The position numbers and the translations under genes were made by a program. Under the pieces are notes generated by a model, which had not been told where the DNA came from, searched no databases, and saw only the letters and a program-made list of their open reading frames with translations. A DNA stretch of 64,000 nucleotides from Tupaia tana (Eukaryota; Chordata; Mammalia; Scandentia; Tupaiidae), in contig JAKSZU010000013.1 in NCBI GenBank assembly GCA_026018925.1, positions 78,295,791 through 78,359,790 on the forward strand. The letters run 5' to 3'. Below, piece by piece: positions 1-11,886 of this stretch; the stretch's first letter is position 1, and each line of letters opens with the position of its first letter.

Positions 1-2417
1 CAAAGGGTATGGCTATAGTGTATCATTGATTTTTTTTCACCATTACAATGCAACAGATTATTCCAAGATGAGATAAAACAATACCCCTTCTTATGCTTAG
101 GATTCCATGATTCAGTTTGGACAAGGCAGAGTTAGAGTTGGCTTATCTCTGCTCTGTGTTACGTGAGGCCTTAGCTGGAAGACTTGAAAGCTGAGGGCTG
201 AAATGATTTGAAGATGTCTTGTGGTTGACATAGGCTGTTGACTTGCACCTCAGTGGCCTCTCTGTATTGTCATATGGACTACTGATTTTGGCTTTCTCAC
301 AATGTGATGGCTGGGCATTGAAAGCTAGAAGCAGACAAGAGTCATACTGTCGTTGCCTTGCCCAGGAAGTCATGCATCATACATTTCATATGTGATATTT
401 CACAAGGTGGCCACAGAGTCATGGCTAGTATCCAGAGGAAGTAAGAGACTCTGCCTCTTGATGGGAAATGGCAGGGTTCTAGAAGGGCATGTGGGGCCAG
501 AAATATTACCGTGACTGTTTTGGGAGATATAATCTGCCATCGTCATTGTCAGTGTCATTGACCAACTGCTGGATGAGGAAGGAAAGGTGGAGAGGTAACT
601 GGGAATGAAATGTTTTATCAAAATGCCAGGATCTCTAGTAAATTCAAAACAGTAAAAGAAAATTAGGAAAAAGGCAGAAAGGCAAATTAGTTCAAATGCA
701 AGTAGAGAATATTGGAGAAGGCTTCCTCTAGATGAAGATCCCTTCAAAAAAGCAGTAATGTCCTTGACTTAATACACTGGCCCTGCTTATGTCCTTTCTT
801 GCAGCCTCAGGCAGCTTCCACTGGCCAGAGCTCTGTCTCCTGTGAGACCTTAGTAGCTCAGTCCCAGGGAAGGTCATGACAGCTTGCCTTGGGCCTGCCC
901 TCCTTTCTTCAAGGCTTAACCCCAAGCCCTCTTTCACTAGAGATTTGAAATGTCATTAAATCAGGGCTTGAGCTGAGAAATAACGACTGTCTTTATATGC
1001 ACTGGCTCTTTACTGGCAAACTATTAGAGAGAAGATAAGGTTCTATAACACTGCAGGAATAAAGCCCAGAAAATTATGCGAAAAGCTCCACCATCCAGGA
1101 TAAATGTTATAGGAGGCATTAACCTTCCATAAAAATCCCTTTGCTAGGCAGGAATTTAAATGACAGTCACTGTGAGAGGAGATATTTAGCCTTAGAAACA
1201 TATTATACTGCCACCTTCCCTTAGAATAGCAAGCTCTTTGGTTATCAGCAGTTGAATATTGTTCATCTTTTTCATAGGCATGCTCAGAAATACAGCAAAT
1301 ATGTATATACAGTTTTGCATATAGTGTGTGCTCCATATTGTACTTCCCAAGAAGTTATGTGTACAGCCCCTGCTTTATTTAAGAAAATTGAATAAGAAAT
1401 TAATATTTAAGCAAAGTTGAAACACACCTTTATGATAGCTACCAAATTACTTGCTTGAGGGGAAAAATAATTTTTTTCCCTAAGGCATAAGTGTGATTCT
1501 GCAATGAGTGTGTTTGACCAGAAATTAAAGATGATATAAATTTAGCTCTTCAATAAAAAAGTAAAAGATTCACAGGGCAAAGATATTATATAGAAACTCA
1601 TGTGTGTTCTATATATGTGCTAATACATGTTTGAAGAAAATCTCAGGTGATAGTTTATATAATAAGATTAAAAATGATCATTCTGCTTTAAATACTCATG
1701 TGCTGTGTCCCAACATTAAAATAATATGCAACAGAATAAGCAACAGGACTCTTTCATATTATCTGAGAGTCCCACAGAAGCCCCAGAGCTACTTCCAGAA
1801 TTTGGTATGGAGCTGATACTGAATTTCCTAAAGGGTTAAGTGGATGCAAGTTGTTAATACCTACACCCTTGAGTTCCACTATTCCTCCTAAGTGGTTCAT
1901 TCCTAGGAACTAACACATGGGGTGTTATTTTTCTTCTGTTGAGAAAGTAGCTTTGGAAATACTGAGGGTTCAGAACTGAAAGTTATGGTTGACAAATCCA
2001 CAGTTGCCCCTTCCTTCATTTAGTCAAGTTGGCATATTTATGAGACAATAGCTACGAGACAATAGCTTCAAGAATTTTAAGACTTTCTGTACACAAAATA
2101 ACTGTAAAACCAATGAAGATTAACTTTAAGAATTGGAGAAAATCAAAAATAAAAGGAAAGTAGATCTCCTAAAAGGCTTTATGGTTTCTCCAAATGATAA
2201 AATAATGATGTACCCTGCTAATCTGTGTTAGGAAACATCTATTTAGAATATTAGAAAGCTTTATTCTTTAGAGTAAAACAAAAGTTCAGAACACTGCATC
2301 TGGTCCCAAATGAGATTTGTTATTTTAGAAAGAGTGAAATTCATATTTATTGAAGGCCAGTAGGTGTCAAACACTGTGTCCATTTAATTACTAAACAATG
2401 TAAGTATTTTCTCATTA
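1..2417. other. Single-copy-looking sequence, no gene seen
   Basis: No recognisable repeat, RNA gene or coding exon could be made out on either strand. The short open frames here have no coding character and no familiar motif. The stretch is moderately AT-rich with ordinary short A/T runs. It could be intron or intergenic DNA. Confidence 0.5.
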
Positions 2418-2662
2418 AAGTTTCTTTTGCAAGAGTGTGCATGCACTCATCAGAGAGAGAAAAAGAGGAGAAGGAAAAAAGCACCCTCCAATGGGGTGTT
2501 TTCATGCTGCAATTCCTACTCCATTTCTCCATCTTGTTGAGATTTGGGGCATTGAACACACATGTGCCTGATATGTATTTCAAGCCACTGGGGCTTGGAT
2601 TTGAACTGTGGGGTTGACCATGTGGGATTTGATTCCCTTAACCACTAAGCCATGGGGCCAGC
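2418..2662 (-). repeat. SINE-C copy (old tRNA-derived SINE)
   Basis: On the minus strand the element starts with ggccccatggcttagtggtt, a tRNA-like head with an A-box-like core, followed by a degraded B box, a body with the packed 'gagaaatggag' block and a pyrimidine-rich tail (seen on + as gagagagaaaaagagg). It is clearly diverged from the young SINE-A copies, so it is an older insertion. Confidence 0.7.
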
Positions 2663-3045
2663 TCTCTCACATTTTTACATATTAGAAAACCAATACTTAG
2701 GTCTACCAAGACTCCTAGACTTCAGTTTACCAGGAAGAAACCAGAGTTTGTCACTTATTGTCTTGGAATCATTTTAGGTCTTTAGTAGTTCTGTAAAAAC
2801 ATGGCTAGTCAGAGCTGTAAGTAATAGATCTACATGAAATATCTGATTATTCCAGTAAAACATCATCCATTGGAGTAAAACTCTTAGTTTTACCCCTAAA
2901 TTGACTGCAAATCCACATATTCCTGTTGTCACTAGCATCATCACTAGAGTCTAGGGCACCATTATCTCTGTCTAGCCCAGGCTCTGCCATGGTTTGTAAT
3001 GTGCTCTCTGCTTCCATGCTTGCTCACCTATTATCACAGAGCAGC
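2663..3045. other. Unassigned sequence
   Basis: No repeat or gene recognised between a SINE-C copy and an L2 tail. Confidence 0.4.
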
Positions 3046-3624
3046 TAGACGGTCTTCTGAGAAACAAGATAAAACGTGTCTCTCCTTTGCCTGGAACTTT
3101 CTTCTGGTTTTCTGTTGTACCTAGAATAAAGTTTGAAGGTCTGACCTTGACTCAAGGTCTTCCGTGATCTGAGTTCATCTCTCCTCTCTCAGTGCATCAG
3201 ATACTCTCTGCTTTGCTCTACAAGTTCCACCCCACAATGACATTTGATTCTTTCCAGAAAAGAGCAAACTCTTTTCCTCTTGCTTTAGTATAGTCTTCCC
3301 CCTGGTTCTTCACATGGCTACATTCTTGTCCTTCAGGTCTAGATTTAAAGGCCAGTTCTTCTGTGAGGCCTTCCTGGATCACTTCATTGAAAGAAACCAC
3401 TTCCACAGTGCTATTTGCCATCACACACCCTGTTTCGTTTTCTTTGTGGGGCTTTCCACAAGCCACAATTATCTGGGATACTCGTTTGCTTGTTATCCAT
3501 CCCTACTCCTTACCCTGCTTGAACTGTAGACCATAAGGAAGCAGAAAGTTTGTCTATTTCACTTCCGGTGCTACCTCGGAACCCAACATGTGATTGGCAT
3601 TCATAAACCTTTGGTGAATAAATT
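3046..3624 (+). repeat. L2 LINE 3' end
   Basis: The order of landmarks matches the 3' end of mammalian L2: a 'tgcctggaactttcttc' block, 'cttcaggtctagatttaaa', 'tgaggccttcctggatcac', then a 'ggaagcagaaagtttgtc' block and finally 'ggtgaataaatt'. L2 is an ancient LINE that stopped moving before placental mammals radiated. The copy is degraded and non-coding. Confidence 0.8.
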
Positions 3625-3769
3625 AGTCCCCATTTGGGTGGTCTTTCTGCTCTTAAAACCCCTCCCAACCCTAAATCACAGTCTATGCACTAATCCATCA
3701 TCTTTTTAGTGTCATACTGAACAAAAATATTGAACTTGGCTGTAAGAACTCTTCTATCTACTCTCATAT

Positions 3770-3885
3770 CAATCATCGATTTGCTCTGTGACCTCGAGCA
3801 AGCCGTGATTCCTCTCTGGTCTTCAAATTCCTCTTCTGCCAAATGGAAGGCAGAAGCAGATATTCTCTAAAGTCGTTTCCACCCC
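3770..3885 (+). repeat. MIR SINE fragment (probable)
   Basis: Contains the MIR core pattern of 'ctctgtgacctcgagcaag' followed by a run resembling 'cctcttctgccaaatgg', which is the usual 'cctcatctgtaaaatggg' block. Short and diverged. Confidence 0.5.
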
Positions 3886-4449
3886 GGTTTCTGGTTGTTC
3901 CTAATTTCTTTGCTGCTATTCCCCTAGAGCAACCTTAATAGAAGTATTGATAGGTTGGTTTTAACTATGTCTTTACATTGAAATGCAGCTTGCAGTTTAC
4001 TTAGGTGGACCCAGTGTCTCTTTTTTGTTTGGGTAGTATTAAAGGAGTGTACCAGGTAATGATGTCTGGGTGGAAGGCTTCCCTCAGCACCACACAGGAA
4101 GGCAGATGGGGTTTGTGGCTGATAGCCATGGGAACTGTAGGGAGAAACATGTTTGCCTTTTGTAGCTCCTCAGTAATGTTCGTCAAGCCCTGAGGAGAGA
4201 CCAGTACTTAATAACTCACCATGCCCTTGGCTTCCCAGCCTCATCGCCTCAAGAGTAGGAGATACTCACTAGGATTCCTGGTCTGAAAAAGAAAACTAGA
4301 GGCCCAAGAAGGCAAGTTCGTGAGTGTGGGTCAGATCTAGTCTGTGTGGTAAGGTCCAGTTGACTACCTGTCCTGTGTCTCCTGATTGTGGAAGTCTGTT
4401 CTGTCTGCAAGCTTTATCTGGGGATGAAAGAGAGAGTGAGGTGGATTTT

Positions 4450-4590
4450 CTTTACTCTGCGTGCATTGCATCACTGAATGCTGCAAGGTCATTATTGTTT
4501 TCCTATCACCCTCATCTTCCTGATGGGAAAGAAGGGAGTGTGGAGATATTAAGTAACCTGCCTAAAGTCTGAGTGTTAGGAAGATGCACA
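4450..4590 (-). repeat. MIR SINE fragment (probable)
   Basis: The + strand reads like an inverted MIR: 'cctcatcttcctgatggga' followed by 'attaagtaacctgcctaaag', matching the inverted MIR blocks for 'cagatgaggaaactg' and 'aagtaacttgcccaagg'. Confidence 0.5.
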
Positions 4591-4894
4591 GTTCTAGTGT
4601 GCTCAGTTTGTGACTTTTAATTTTTTCTCATCTCATTGGTTGGTTTCTGTTGTCACAGGGCCCTTAATGTTGCAGAAGGAGTCAATTTGAGGGATTGTTT
4701 CAAAAACCACAGTGTTTGATGGAGTATACTGGGATTAGATTTGGCCAAGAAATTCCTAATAAAGAGCTTTGTGACTTAAAAAATAAAACTGAGAAAATTG
4801 CATCGGATGTCAAAATAGAGGCAAAGAAATGAGTGTGGAGAAGAATCCTCTGCTTACCAAGGGGGAAAAAGAAACAAACCAAACATTGACATGA

Positions 4895-5035
4895 ACCTTA
4901 AAAAATAAAAATATATAAATATTAATTTATATTTTATATAATTTATGTCATTTAATATATTTTATATTTAATATAAATATACAAATATTTCTATCATTAT
5001 AATTCATAATGTATATATATCTCTCGTAGTATTAA
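4895..5035. repeat. AT-rich low-complexity tract
   Basis: About 140 bases almost entirely A and T, rich in TATA and ATTTAATA motifs. Such tracts melt easily and can act as matrix-attachment or fragile sequences, but nothing here proves a function. Confidence 0.7.
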
Positions 5036-5104
5036 CATCATGACTTTTGGATGTTTCAAGGAAACTACAGTTTTCTCATTCTAGCAAATCAACCTTCTAG
5101 AAGG

Positions 5105-5600
5105 TTTCTCAGAGCCAGAAGGAGAAGATATTTAACAATGTTTATGGAGTACCGACATTGGGTCAGGTCCTGCTGGTCACTGGAGATAAAAAGGTGAAGA
5201 TGACACAGCCTTTGCCTTGCAGCGATCAGGCTGAGGGTAGAGGTTGGAACAGACAAGTAAGTGGACAATTTAATACACCGTGGTTCAGGCAATGACAGAG
5301 TTGAGAACAGGAGCCTTTGGGAATTAGGGAGGGAAGGTTCTGCAGATGAGCTGAATTTTGACATGGGGCTGGAAGGATAAGCCAGAGAAAAAGGGAAAAG
5401 GGTAGAGGGATTAGTGTGGGTAAAGCTATGGATCTTTAGGACAGTCAGCGTCTGGGGGTGGTAGGAAAAGAGACCAGAGAGGTTGATTTTAACCCAGCTG
5501 TGACGGGCCAAGTGTCAGATTGTGGGACAGCCTAGAAGGAGGTTACCCTAGCAGTCCAGCTGATACAGAAGCAGCCTTGAACTTGGGCAATGGCTATGTA
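5105..5600 (+). repeat. Ancient mammalian interspersed repeat (family uncertain)
   Basis: Opens with a block resembling the widespread 'tttatggagtaccgac..gggtcaggtcctg' (ancestral 'attgagcacctactatgtgccaggcac') and continues with 'ggaaggttctgcagatgag', 'gacatggggctggaaggat' and 'ggttaccctagcagtccag', in the order seen in an old, long mammalian repeat. I cannot name the family safely. A 140-residue minus-strand frame across this stretch is not a gene. Confidence 0.55.
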
Positions 5601-5681
5601 GGAAAGAAGAGGACAGGAGATATGAACACCACATAAGGGATTCTATTATTTGTAGAATTCTTAAAACATCTGATTATAATA

Positions 5682-5935
5682 GGTCCAGCCCATGGCCTGG
5701 TGATTAAGGAGCTGGGTCCCACATGGCCTACCTTGGGATTTGAGTCCTGGAACCATTGGCTTGAAAAACATACCAGGTGTGTGTGCCAGCCCCCAATCTC
5801 GAAAAGGAGGAAGAGATGAAGGAGAAGGGATTTTGGTGTTATCATTTACATGAAGGGTGATTTTTTTCTTTCCCTCTTTGTCTCTTTCTGGCAAGTACAT
5901 GTATACTCTGGCAAATAAAATACATAAATTAACAA
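5682..5935 (+). repeat. SINE-C copy
   Basis: Starts with ggtccagcccatggcctggt, a tRNA-like head, then a B-box-like 'gggatttgagtcctgg', a body containing 'ggagaagggatttt' and a tail 'ctggcaaataaaatac'. Older than SINE-A, with few CpGs left. Confidence 0.7.
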
Positions 5936-5980
5936 AAAGGTACACTTGTCATTTTCACTGTGTGAATGAAAGCTGAGTAT

Positions 5981-6168
5981 GAGGTCAGCAGGTGGTGTGG
6001 TGGTAAAGGCACTGGACTCCCACATGGCTGACTGCAGTTCAAGCCCAGACTTCGTGGCTTGCTTTCTCACTTTCTCTCTCTCTAGTGAGTGTGTATGTCC
6101 TATACCTAATTAAAATAATGATAATGATAATAATAATAATAAAATTAAACAATAATTCTTTAAAAACT
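5981..6168 (+). repeat. SINE-B copy with (AAT)n tail
   Basis: Head 'gaggtcagcaggtggtgtgg', then 'aaggcactggactcccaca', a B-box-like 'gcagttcaagcccag', the typical pyrimidine run 'tttctcactttctctctc', and an AT-rich tail that has grown into an AAT microsatellite at about 6117-6143. It lies about 45 bases after a SINE-C copy in the same orientation. Confidence 0.75.
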
Positions 6169-6792
6169 GAAACCCGAATGTTAAAGATGAGTTGTTATGC
6201 ATATGGTTAGATATTTTTATACAGATACACACTCACATATACCAGTCATATAATTTTTATGATAAATATATATACCTGAGAATTTTAAGTTAAAATATTT
6301 GCTTTCATAACAGAAAGTGAATGCAAATTACGGCAATTTTGAAGCATCTAATGTTTTGTACGTTAAGATGACAAACTATTTCTTCCAAATAATTCATATT
6401 TAGCACCAAAGTTTTCTGCTTGATTGCTTATTATTTTATTGTACTATTACAGATATTGAATTTGATTTTACAGTGGAATTTGTTGTTCCATGTCATTAAA
6501 TAAATTCTCAGGGGTATAATTTATTTCACTCCTCAGAGAATAGAAGGAGCTCGGTAGCTTTGAAACGTGCCTATCTTTCAGAGAGTTAGAAAAACACAAA
6601 ACACCTTGTCACAATTTTTTCCCATAATGTGCTTGTGCTGAGATGAGGGTGGCTGCCCTCTTAGGTTTATGACTGCTTGTCCGTAAAAGCTAGAGAGAGC
6701 TCATGGCTGCCTGTCCACCCAGTCGAAATGATACTTCTCCCCTTGTGGCATCCTGTTCTCATCTTTCACGTATGGATCACAATTGTGAATTA
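6169..6792. other. AT-rich unassigned sequence
   Basis: No gene or repeat recognised. Rich in A/T with scattered TATA motifs. Confidence 0.4.
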
Positions 6793-7310
6793 TGTGTTTG
6801 TGGTAGATTAAATATGGCTGCAAATTCTTCCATCAGGTAAAGGCGGGGTTTATGTGTCCCTCCCTTTAGTCTATGTAGGCCCTATGACCACCCATCCAAT
6901 AGAATATGGTAGAAATTAGGACATAAGTGCTTCTGGGCTCAGACCTTAATAACAGGAAGCTTCTGCTTCCCATCTCTTGGAAGACTTCCTGGAACCAGGA
7001 GCCACTAAGGAAGAAGCCTAATTACCCTGACAGTGCCATACTGGAAAATTCCTGTATAGACATTCTGGTCAACTGTCTGCATATGCCATGCAGATGAATG
7101 TTATTGGGCCCTCCAAAACGACACTGTGTCTGCTGATGAAATACTATCATGTGACCTCCTTCAACAGTATGTGGTGCAGAACTGCCTCACTGAGTTCTGC
7201 CTGAATTCTGACTCTCAAGGATTGTCAGGTAGAATGAAACGATTGATGCTTTAAACTCTTAATGTGTTAGAATAGTTTATTATACAGCAAATGACAAATG
7301 AAACAATATT
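6793..7310 (+). repeat. MaLR LTR, MLT1-like
   Basis: Starts with 'tgtggtagattaaatatgg', followed by 'ggcggggtttatgtgtccct', 'ccaatagaatatggtagaa', 'cttctgcttcccatctcttgg' and 'ggaaccaggagccacta', ending in a 'gtttattatacagcaaatga' block. These landmarks occur in this order in MLT1-type MaLR long terminal repeats. It is a solo, degraded LTR with no internal viral-type coding region beside it. Confidence 0.75.
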
Positions 7311-7339
7311 CATGAATTTTTGTTTATTACCATCTATTT

Positions 7340-7482
7340 TTCTCTTTGGCTGTAGGTACCATGAGGACAACAAAGACCTTGCTTGTTTCGCTCACCACAG
7401 TACACTTGAACACTTAGCCTCGTCTTGGCACATAGTAGCAGCTTAATAAACGTTTAAAGAATGAAATGAATGAAAGCTCTGA
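7340..7482 (+). repeat. L2 LINE 3' terminal fragment
   Basis: The blocks 'taggtaccatgaggacaaca', 'ggcacatagtagcagctt' and 'aataaacgtttaaagaatga' are the end of L2 (usual form 'ggcacatagtaggcgctcaataaatgtttgttgaatga' split here by decay). Confidence 0.7.
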
Positions 7483-8917
7483 CAATTCAGAGTACAGTTA
7501 GCCTTACACCGAGGTGTGGATCTTTTACTCAGACTCCTTGGTTTTCATCCAGTGTGTGTCTGTGTTTTGGAAGAAATTAAGAAATCCTTCCACATTGCTT
7601 GCATGTGCTACATTCTGAGGCTAAAGGTGCTATTTGTTTCAGTCCTGAGATACATATATATTTTTTTCTAGGACACATCACATGCCCGATTTTCTCTCAG
7701 AGGTGATGGCAAAGGGACTAACATCATTTGAGTCTGGACTTAATTAAGAAGCAGTATCTATCTATCAATCATCTACAATAATAGTTTTGGCTCTGATGTA
7801 ACACTTGAAAAATAATTCTCAGGCTTATTGCCATTTGACACTTCACTGTACCTAGAGTAACTAATATGTTTACAGTGGGGAGGGTGGCTTTCTTGCCTGA
7901 CTGTGATAGCCAAGCTTCTGCTTTCTCAGTGTCCACAAATCATAACCATTAGCAAGGCATTTATTAAAAAGTGGAATGCTGACACTGAGTGCTTTGTCTT
8001 CTTACACAGTATCTGTGCCAGCCATTCTGATTATTATTACTACAATTATTTTGTTTGGTTGCAATTTCACCTTCCATACCATGACATATGGAACACATTT
8101 GATGACTCTCGAAGCGTATTTATTAACTTCCCAGAATCTTTTCCATCTCCTTCATTGTTTGGAAAAGGCCAAGTGCAGTGATTTTTGAGGTGATTTGCCA
8201 ATACTCTTCTGGATGGTTTTAAAGATGGTATTTTGCTTTCTTCAGAACAGCTCTATTTAGCAGGCTTTTGGCTAGGAAGTGGCAGCTTAGACAATTAGAT
8301 GGTGGACTGGACATTTACTTTCTCACAATTGGGTAGTTTTTAAATTAGGTAGAAGGAGCCCTGAAAGCCCCTTTGTTTCATTTAGACCTATTTTTTTCTA
8401 ATGGGGATTTAAAAAAATTTGATGGCAGTATAGTTACAGATAATGCAAAAAGAGTATCTGGTAATAACTTATTAATGTGATTAGTACCATGAAAGACTCA
8501 GGGAGCAATTCCATTTAGGAAGTCCACTGGGTATAGGTGTGTGAGTGATTAGGGGAAAGCATGCTCATGTTGTCCACCATCATGTTAGAAGCTATGTTGT
8601 ACCAAGGGGGTCTTCAAATTTCATTCATGGTGGAACATAATTGAGAAAAGTTGGTGTTTTGGGCAGTACTGATCTGGCTACAAGTGATAAGAGAACAATT
8701 TGGATTATCTTGAAAAGAATTGAAATGTATTGATGTAAGTAATTGAGGTGTCTTCAGGTATAGTTGAATCCAGGTACACAAATCACGTTACTACATTGGG
8801 TTTAGTCTATGGACGTTTTTTCTTAATTGTGGTAAAAAATAGCTTTTAGCAACTCAGGATTTTTAGAGTTCTTGCAATTTATTATCCTAGAGAACACAGT
8901 GGATTATTATTGTGTGT
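7483..8917. other. Unassigned single-copy-looking sequence
   Basis: No gene seen. A block at about 8606-8630 begins like a mariner-type terminal repeat ('ggggtcttcaaatttcattc') but no matching second end was found. The rest is ordinary AT-rich mammalian DNA. Confidence 0.4.
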
Positions 8918-8919
8918 GT

Positions 8920-8920
<1 letters not shown>

Positions 8921-8966
<46 letters not shown>

Positions 8967-9197
8967 ACAGGGCACGTGTACTTGCCAGACAGAGAGAGCT
9001 AGAGAGACAGAAAGCGAGAAGTCACCCACCGGGGGGATGGCCACGCCGCAATCCCTTCTCCTCCATTCTCCTCTTGGGATCTTGGGCAAGAATGCAAACG
9101 CGCCCAGTGTGAGTTTAAGCCACCGGGTCCGGGACGCGAACCGTGGTCAACTACGTGGGAGTCCAGCGACATAGTCATTACGCTAACTGCTGGTCCC
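8921..9197 (-). repeat. SINE-A copy with 43-base poly(A) tail
   Basis: The minus strand starts with gggaccagcagttagcgtaa, has an intact B box region and ends in a pure 43-base A tail (43 T on the + strand, 8921-8963), preceded by a TG run. Several CpGs survive, so the copy is fairly young. Confidence 0.85.
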
Positions 9198-9566
9198 ACT
9201 TTTTTCCCAGGACAATTACCATGCATATCAGTCAAGACACAGACATTAAATCCACATCATCATCATCCTCAAAAAACTTTCCATCATTTTTTTGAGACTA
9301 TTATTATTATTTATTCTCATTATTTTTTAAACATTTAATGACTATGTATCCTTTGGCCTGTAAAGAGAATTTACCCAACATGAAATACTTCTCAGAACAG
9401 TCCAGTTGAGAGTATTATATGTTATCATCAACAGGTAATAAACCATTTCTTTGTCCAACTAATGTCATGCCTATTTGTTCTCTTGCTTTCCTTCTCTATA
9501 CTCTTCCCTTCTCTCCCACTCCCTGTTCCGCATTATCTTCACCATCCATAACTATTTTCATTACTT

Positions 9567-10380
9567 TTATGCCCTCCATATTTCAATCTCTACCATAAAG
9601 TGTGGATAGTAGGTATTAAGTGGACACATAAAATATCTTTCTTTCATATCCTGGCTTGCTTCATTCAGCAATAGATCTTTCAGATTTGACCACTTTCTAT
9701 CGAATGCCAGGGTCTTGTTGTTTTTTATGGCTGAATAGTATTCCAGAGAGTATACATGCCACGTTTTTTCCATCCATTCATCTGTTTATGGCCATTTGGG
9801 TTGGTTCCATGTCTTAGCAATCGTGAATAATGCTGCAATAAACGTTGATGTGCAAGCACTTTTCCAACTCAGCATTCTCCTGTCCTTTGGGTAGATACCC
9901 AGAAGTGGGATTGCTAGATCAAATGGTAGTTCTAATTGTAGATCTTGGAGGAACCTCCATATTGTTTTCCAAAGTGGCTGAACCAGTTTGTATTCCCACC
10001 AACAATGTAGGAGAGTTCCGCTTTCACCACATCCCCGCCAACACTTATAACTTTCTGTATTTTTAATTTTTGCTATTGTGACAGGGGTTAGGTGGTATCT
10101 CATTGTGGTTTTAATCTGCATTTCCCTTATGATAAGGGATACTGAGCATTTCCTCATATGGTTTTTAGCTGATTGTATGTCTTCCTTAGGAAGATTTTTA
10201 TTCAGCTAATTTTCCCATCTTTTAATTGGGTTGGACATTTTTTGAAAAAAAAATTTTTTTGGGGGGGGGTAAGCTGCTTGAGTTCCTTTTGTATTCTGGT
10301 TATCAGTCACTTGTCTGAGGCATATTTTACAAAAATATTCTCCCATTATGAGGGTTGTTGATTCACACTAATTACTATGT
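9567..10380 (-). pseudogene. L1 ORF2 C-terminal fragment (dead)
   Basis: ORF2 encodes the L1 endonuclease-reverse transcriptase. Two adjacent minus-strand frames (9567-9773 and 9786-10157) translate to the ORF2 C-terminus. They keep the cysteine-rich knuckle [18 protein letters not shown], then [20 protein letters not shown], and further on EYYSAIKNN, in the correct order. A frame break separates the two pieces. Upstream, to about 10380, the DNA still resembles L1 but no frame is open. No reverse-transcriptase FADD-type motif is present in this copy. Confidence 0.85.
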
Positions 10381-10399
10381 CCTTTGCTGTGCAAAAACT

Positions 10400-11480
10400 T
10401 CTTAACCTGGTATAGTCCCACTTGACTATTTTAGGGAGTTCATTTATTTTCTGTGTAGTTTGTTTATTTTCTATTTCATTTATTTCTGCTCGAATCTTTG
10501 TCTTTTCTCCTGGCATTTTTTTTTTGTTGTTGTTGTTGTTGTTTTTACAATTCCCTGAGGCATGTTGTTAGATTGCCTATTTGCCACCATTCCATCTTTT
10601 TCTTGTGTGGACTAATTGCTATGAATTTCCACCTAATGACTGCTTTTGCCATGTCCCATAGATTATGGAAACTTGTGTACTCATTATCATTTGTTTTCAT
10701 AAATTTTTTGATTTCAAAATTAATTTCTTCAGTAACTAAGAAGTCATTCAGTAGTAGGTTGTTTAGTTTCTATGTTCTTGTGTATTTTCGAGTATGTCTT
10801 GAAATTTGAATCAAATATCAAATTTGATTCCATCATGATCAGAGAAGATGCTAGATATAGTTTCTATGCCTTTTAATCTATAAAGGCTTGAGTTGTGTCC
10901 TATCGCATGGTCAATCTTTGAAAAGGTTCCATGCTGGGGTGAGAAAAGTGTATATTTTGTGGTCTTTGGGAGGAGAGTTCTATAGATGTCTGTCAAGTCC
11001 AACAATTTATAGTATCATTTAGGTCCTATATCTGTTTATTTTTTGTCTAGAAGCTCTGTCTAAAGAAGATAATGGGGAGTTGAGATCTCCAATAATTATA
11101 GTATTGTGCCTGATTTCTTCTTCTGGCTCCAGCAGTCTTTCCTTCACATATTTAGGTGCTCCTGAGTTGGGTGCATAGATTATTATAAGCATTGTCTTCT
11201 TGATGAATTAGCCATTTACTATTACATAATGCCATTCTTTGTCTCTTCTTACAGTCTTTTCTTGAAGCCTATTTTGTCTGAAATCGATATTGTGACTCCA
11301 GCCCTTTTTTGATTTCCATTTGCACGGAATATCTTTTTCTAGCCCTTCACTTTTAGTCTATGTATGTCTTTATCCATAAGGTGTATTTATTATAGGCATC
11401 AGATAGAGGGTTTCTGATTTTTATCCATTAAGCCAGTCTGTGTCTCTTAATTAGAGAATTTAACCATTAACATTCAATGT
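10400..11480 (-). pseudogene. L1 ORF2 endonuclease-region fragment (dead)
   Basis: This is the N-terminal, APE-type endonuclease part of L1 ORF2, which nicks target DNA. The clearest frame (10811-11005) contains DLTDIYRTLLPKTTKYTLFS, then TFSKIDHAIGHN and SDHDGIKFDI, which correspond to the conserved late endonuclease motifs including the SDH triad near the end of the domain. The remaining DNA follows the L1 order but is interrupted by stops and by a TTG microsatellite at about 10525-10541. Confidence 0.8.
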
Positions 11481-11610
11481 TATTATTGATATTTCCAGGC
11501 CTGTTCCTATCATTAAGTGAGCCATTTTCTTTTTTCTTTTTTTTTTTTGTGTGTGTGTGTGTTGTTGTTGTCTTATTACTGTCCATCTGACTCTTTAGTT
11601 TCCAGAAACT

Positions 11611-11878
11611 TTTTTTTTCCCTTTTTTTTGGGAGAGGTTTTTGCTACAAGGTGCATGTGCTTGCCAGAGAGACAGAGACAGAGAGACAGAAAGTGAGAAA
11701 TCACTCCCCAGAGGGGATTGCCATGCCGCAATCCCTTCTCCTCCATTCTCCTCTCGGGTTTTTGGGCACACATGCACATGTGCCTAGCGTAAGTTTTAAG
11801 CCACTGGGTCCAGGATTTGAACTGCGGTCGACTACATGGGAGTCCAGCGACATAGCCATTACGCTAACTGCTGGTCCC
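11611..11878 (-). repeat. SINE-A copy inside the L1, with target-site duplication
   Basis: The + strand shows a T-rich end, then 'gagaggtttttgctacaagg', and closes with 'cgctaactgctggtccc'. The flanks repeat ccagaaact (11602-11610 and 11878-11886), a target-site duplication. The SINE therefore inserted after the L1 had arrived. Confidence 0.85.
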
Positions 11879-11886
11879 CAGAAACT

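Noticed and set aside
5089..5511. 140-residue minus-strand frame
   Set aside because: Lies across an ancient interspersed repeat; low-complexity S/L/P-rich composition and no motif.
8606..8650. Third mariner-like end
   Set aside because: Only one end resembles the terminal repeat and no internal match follows.
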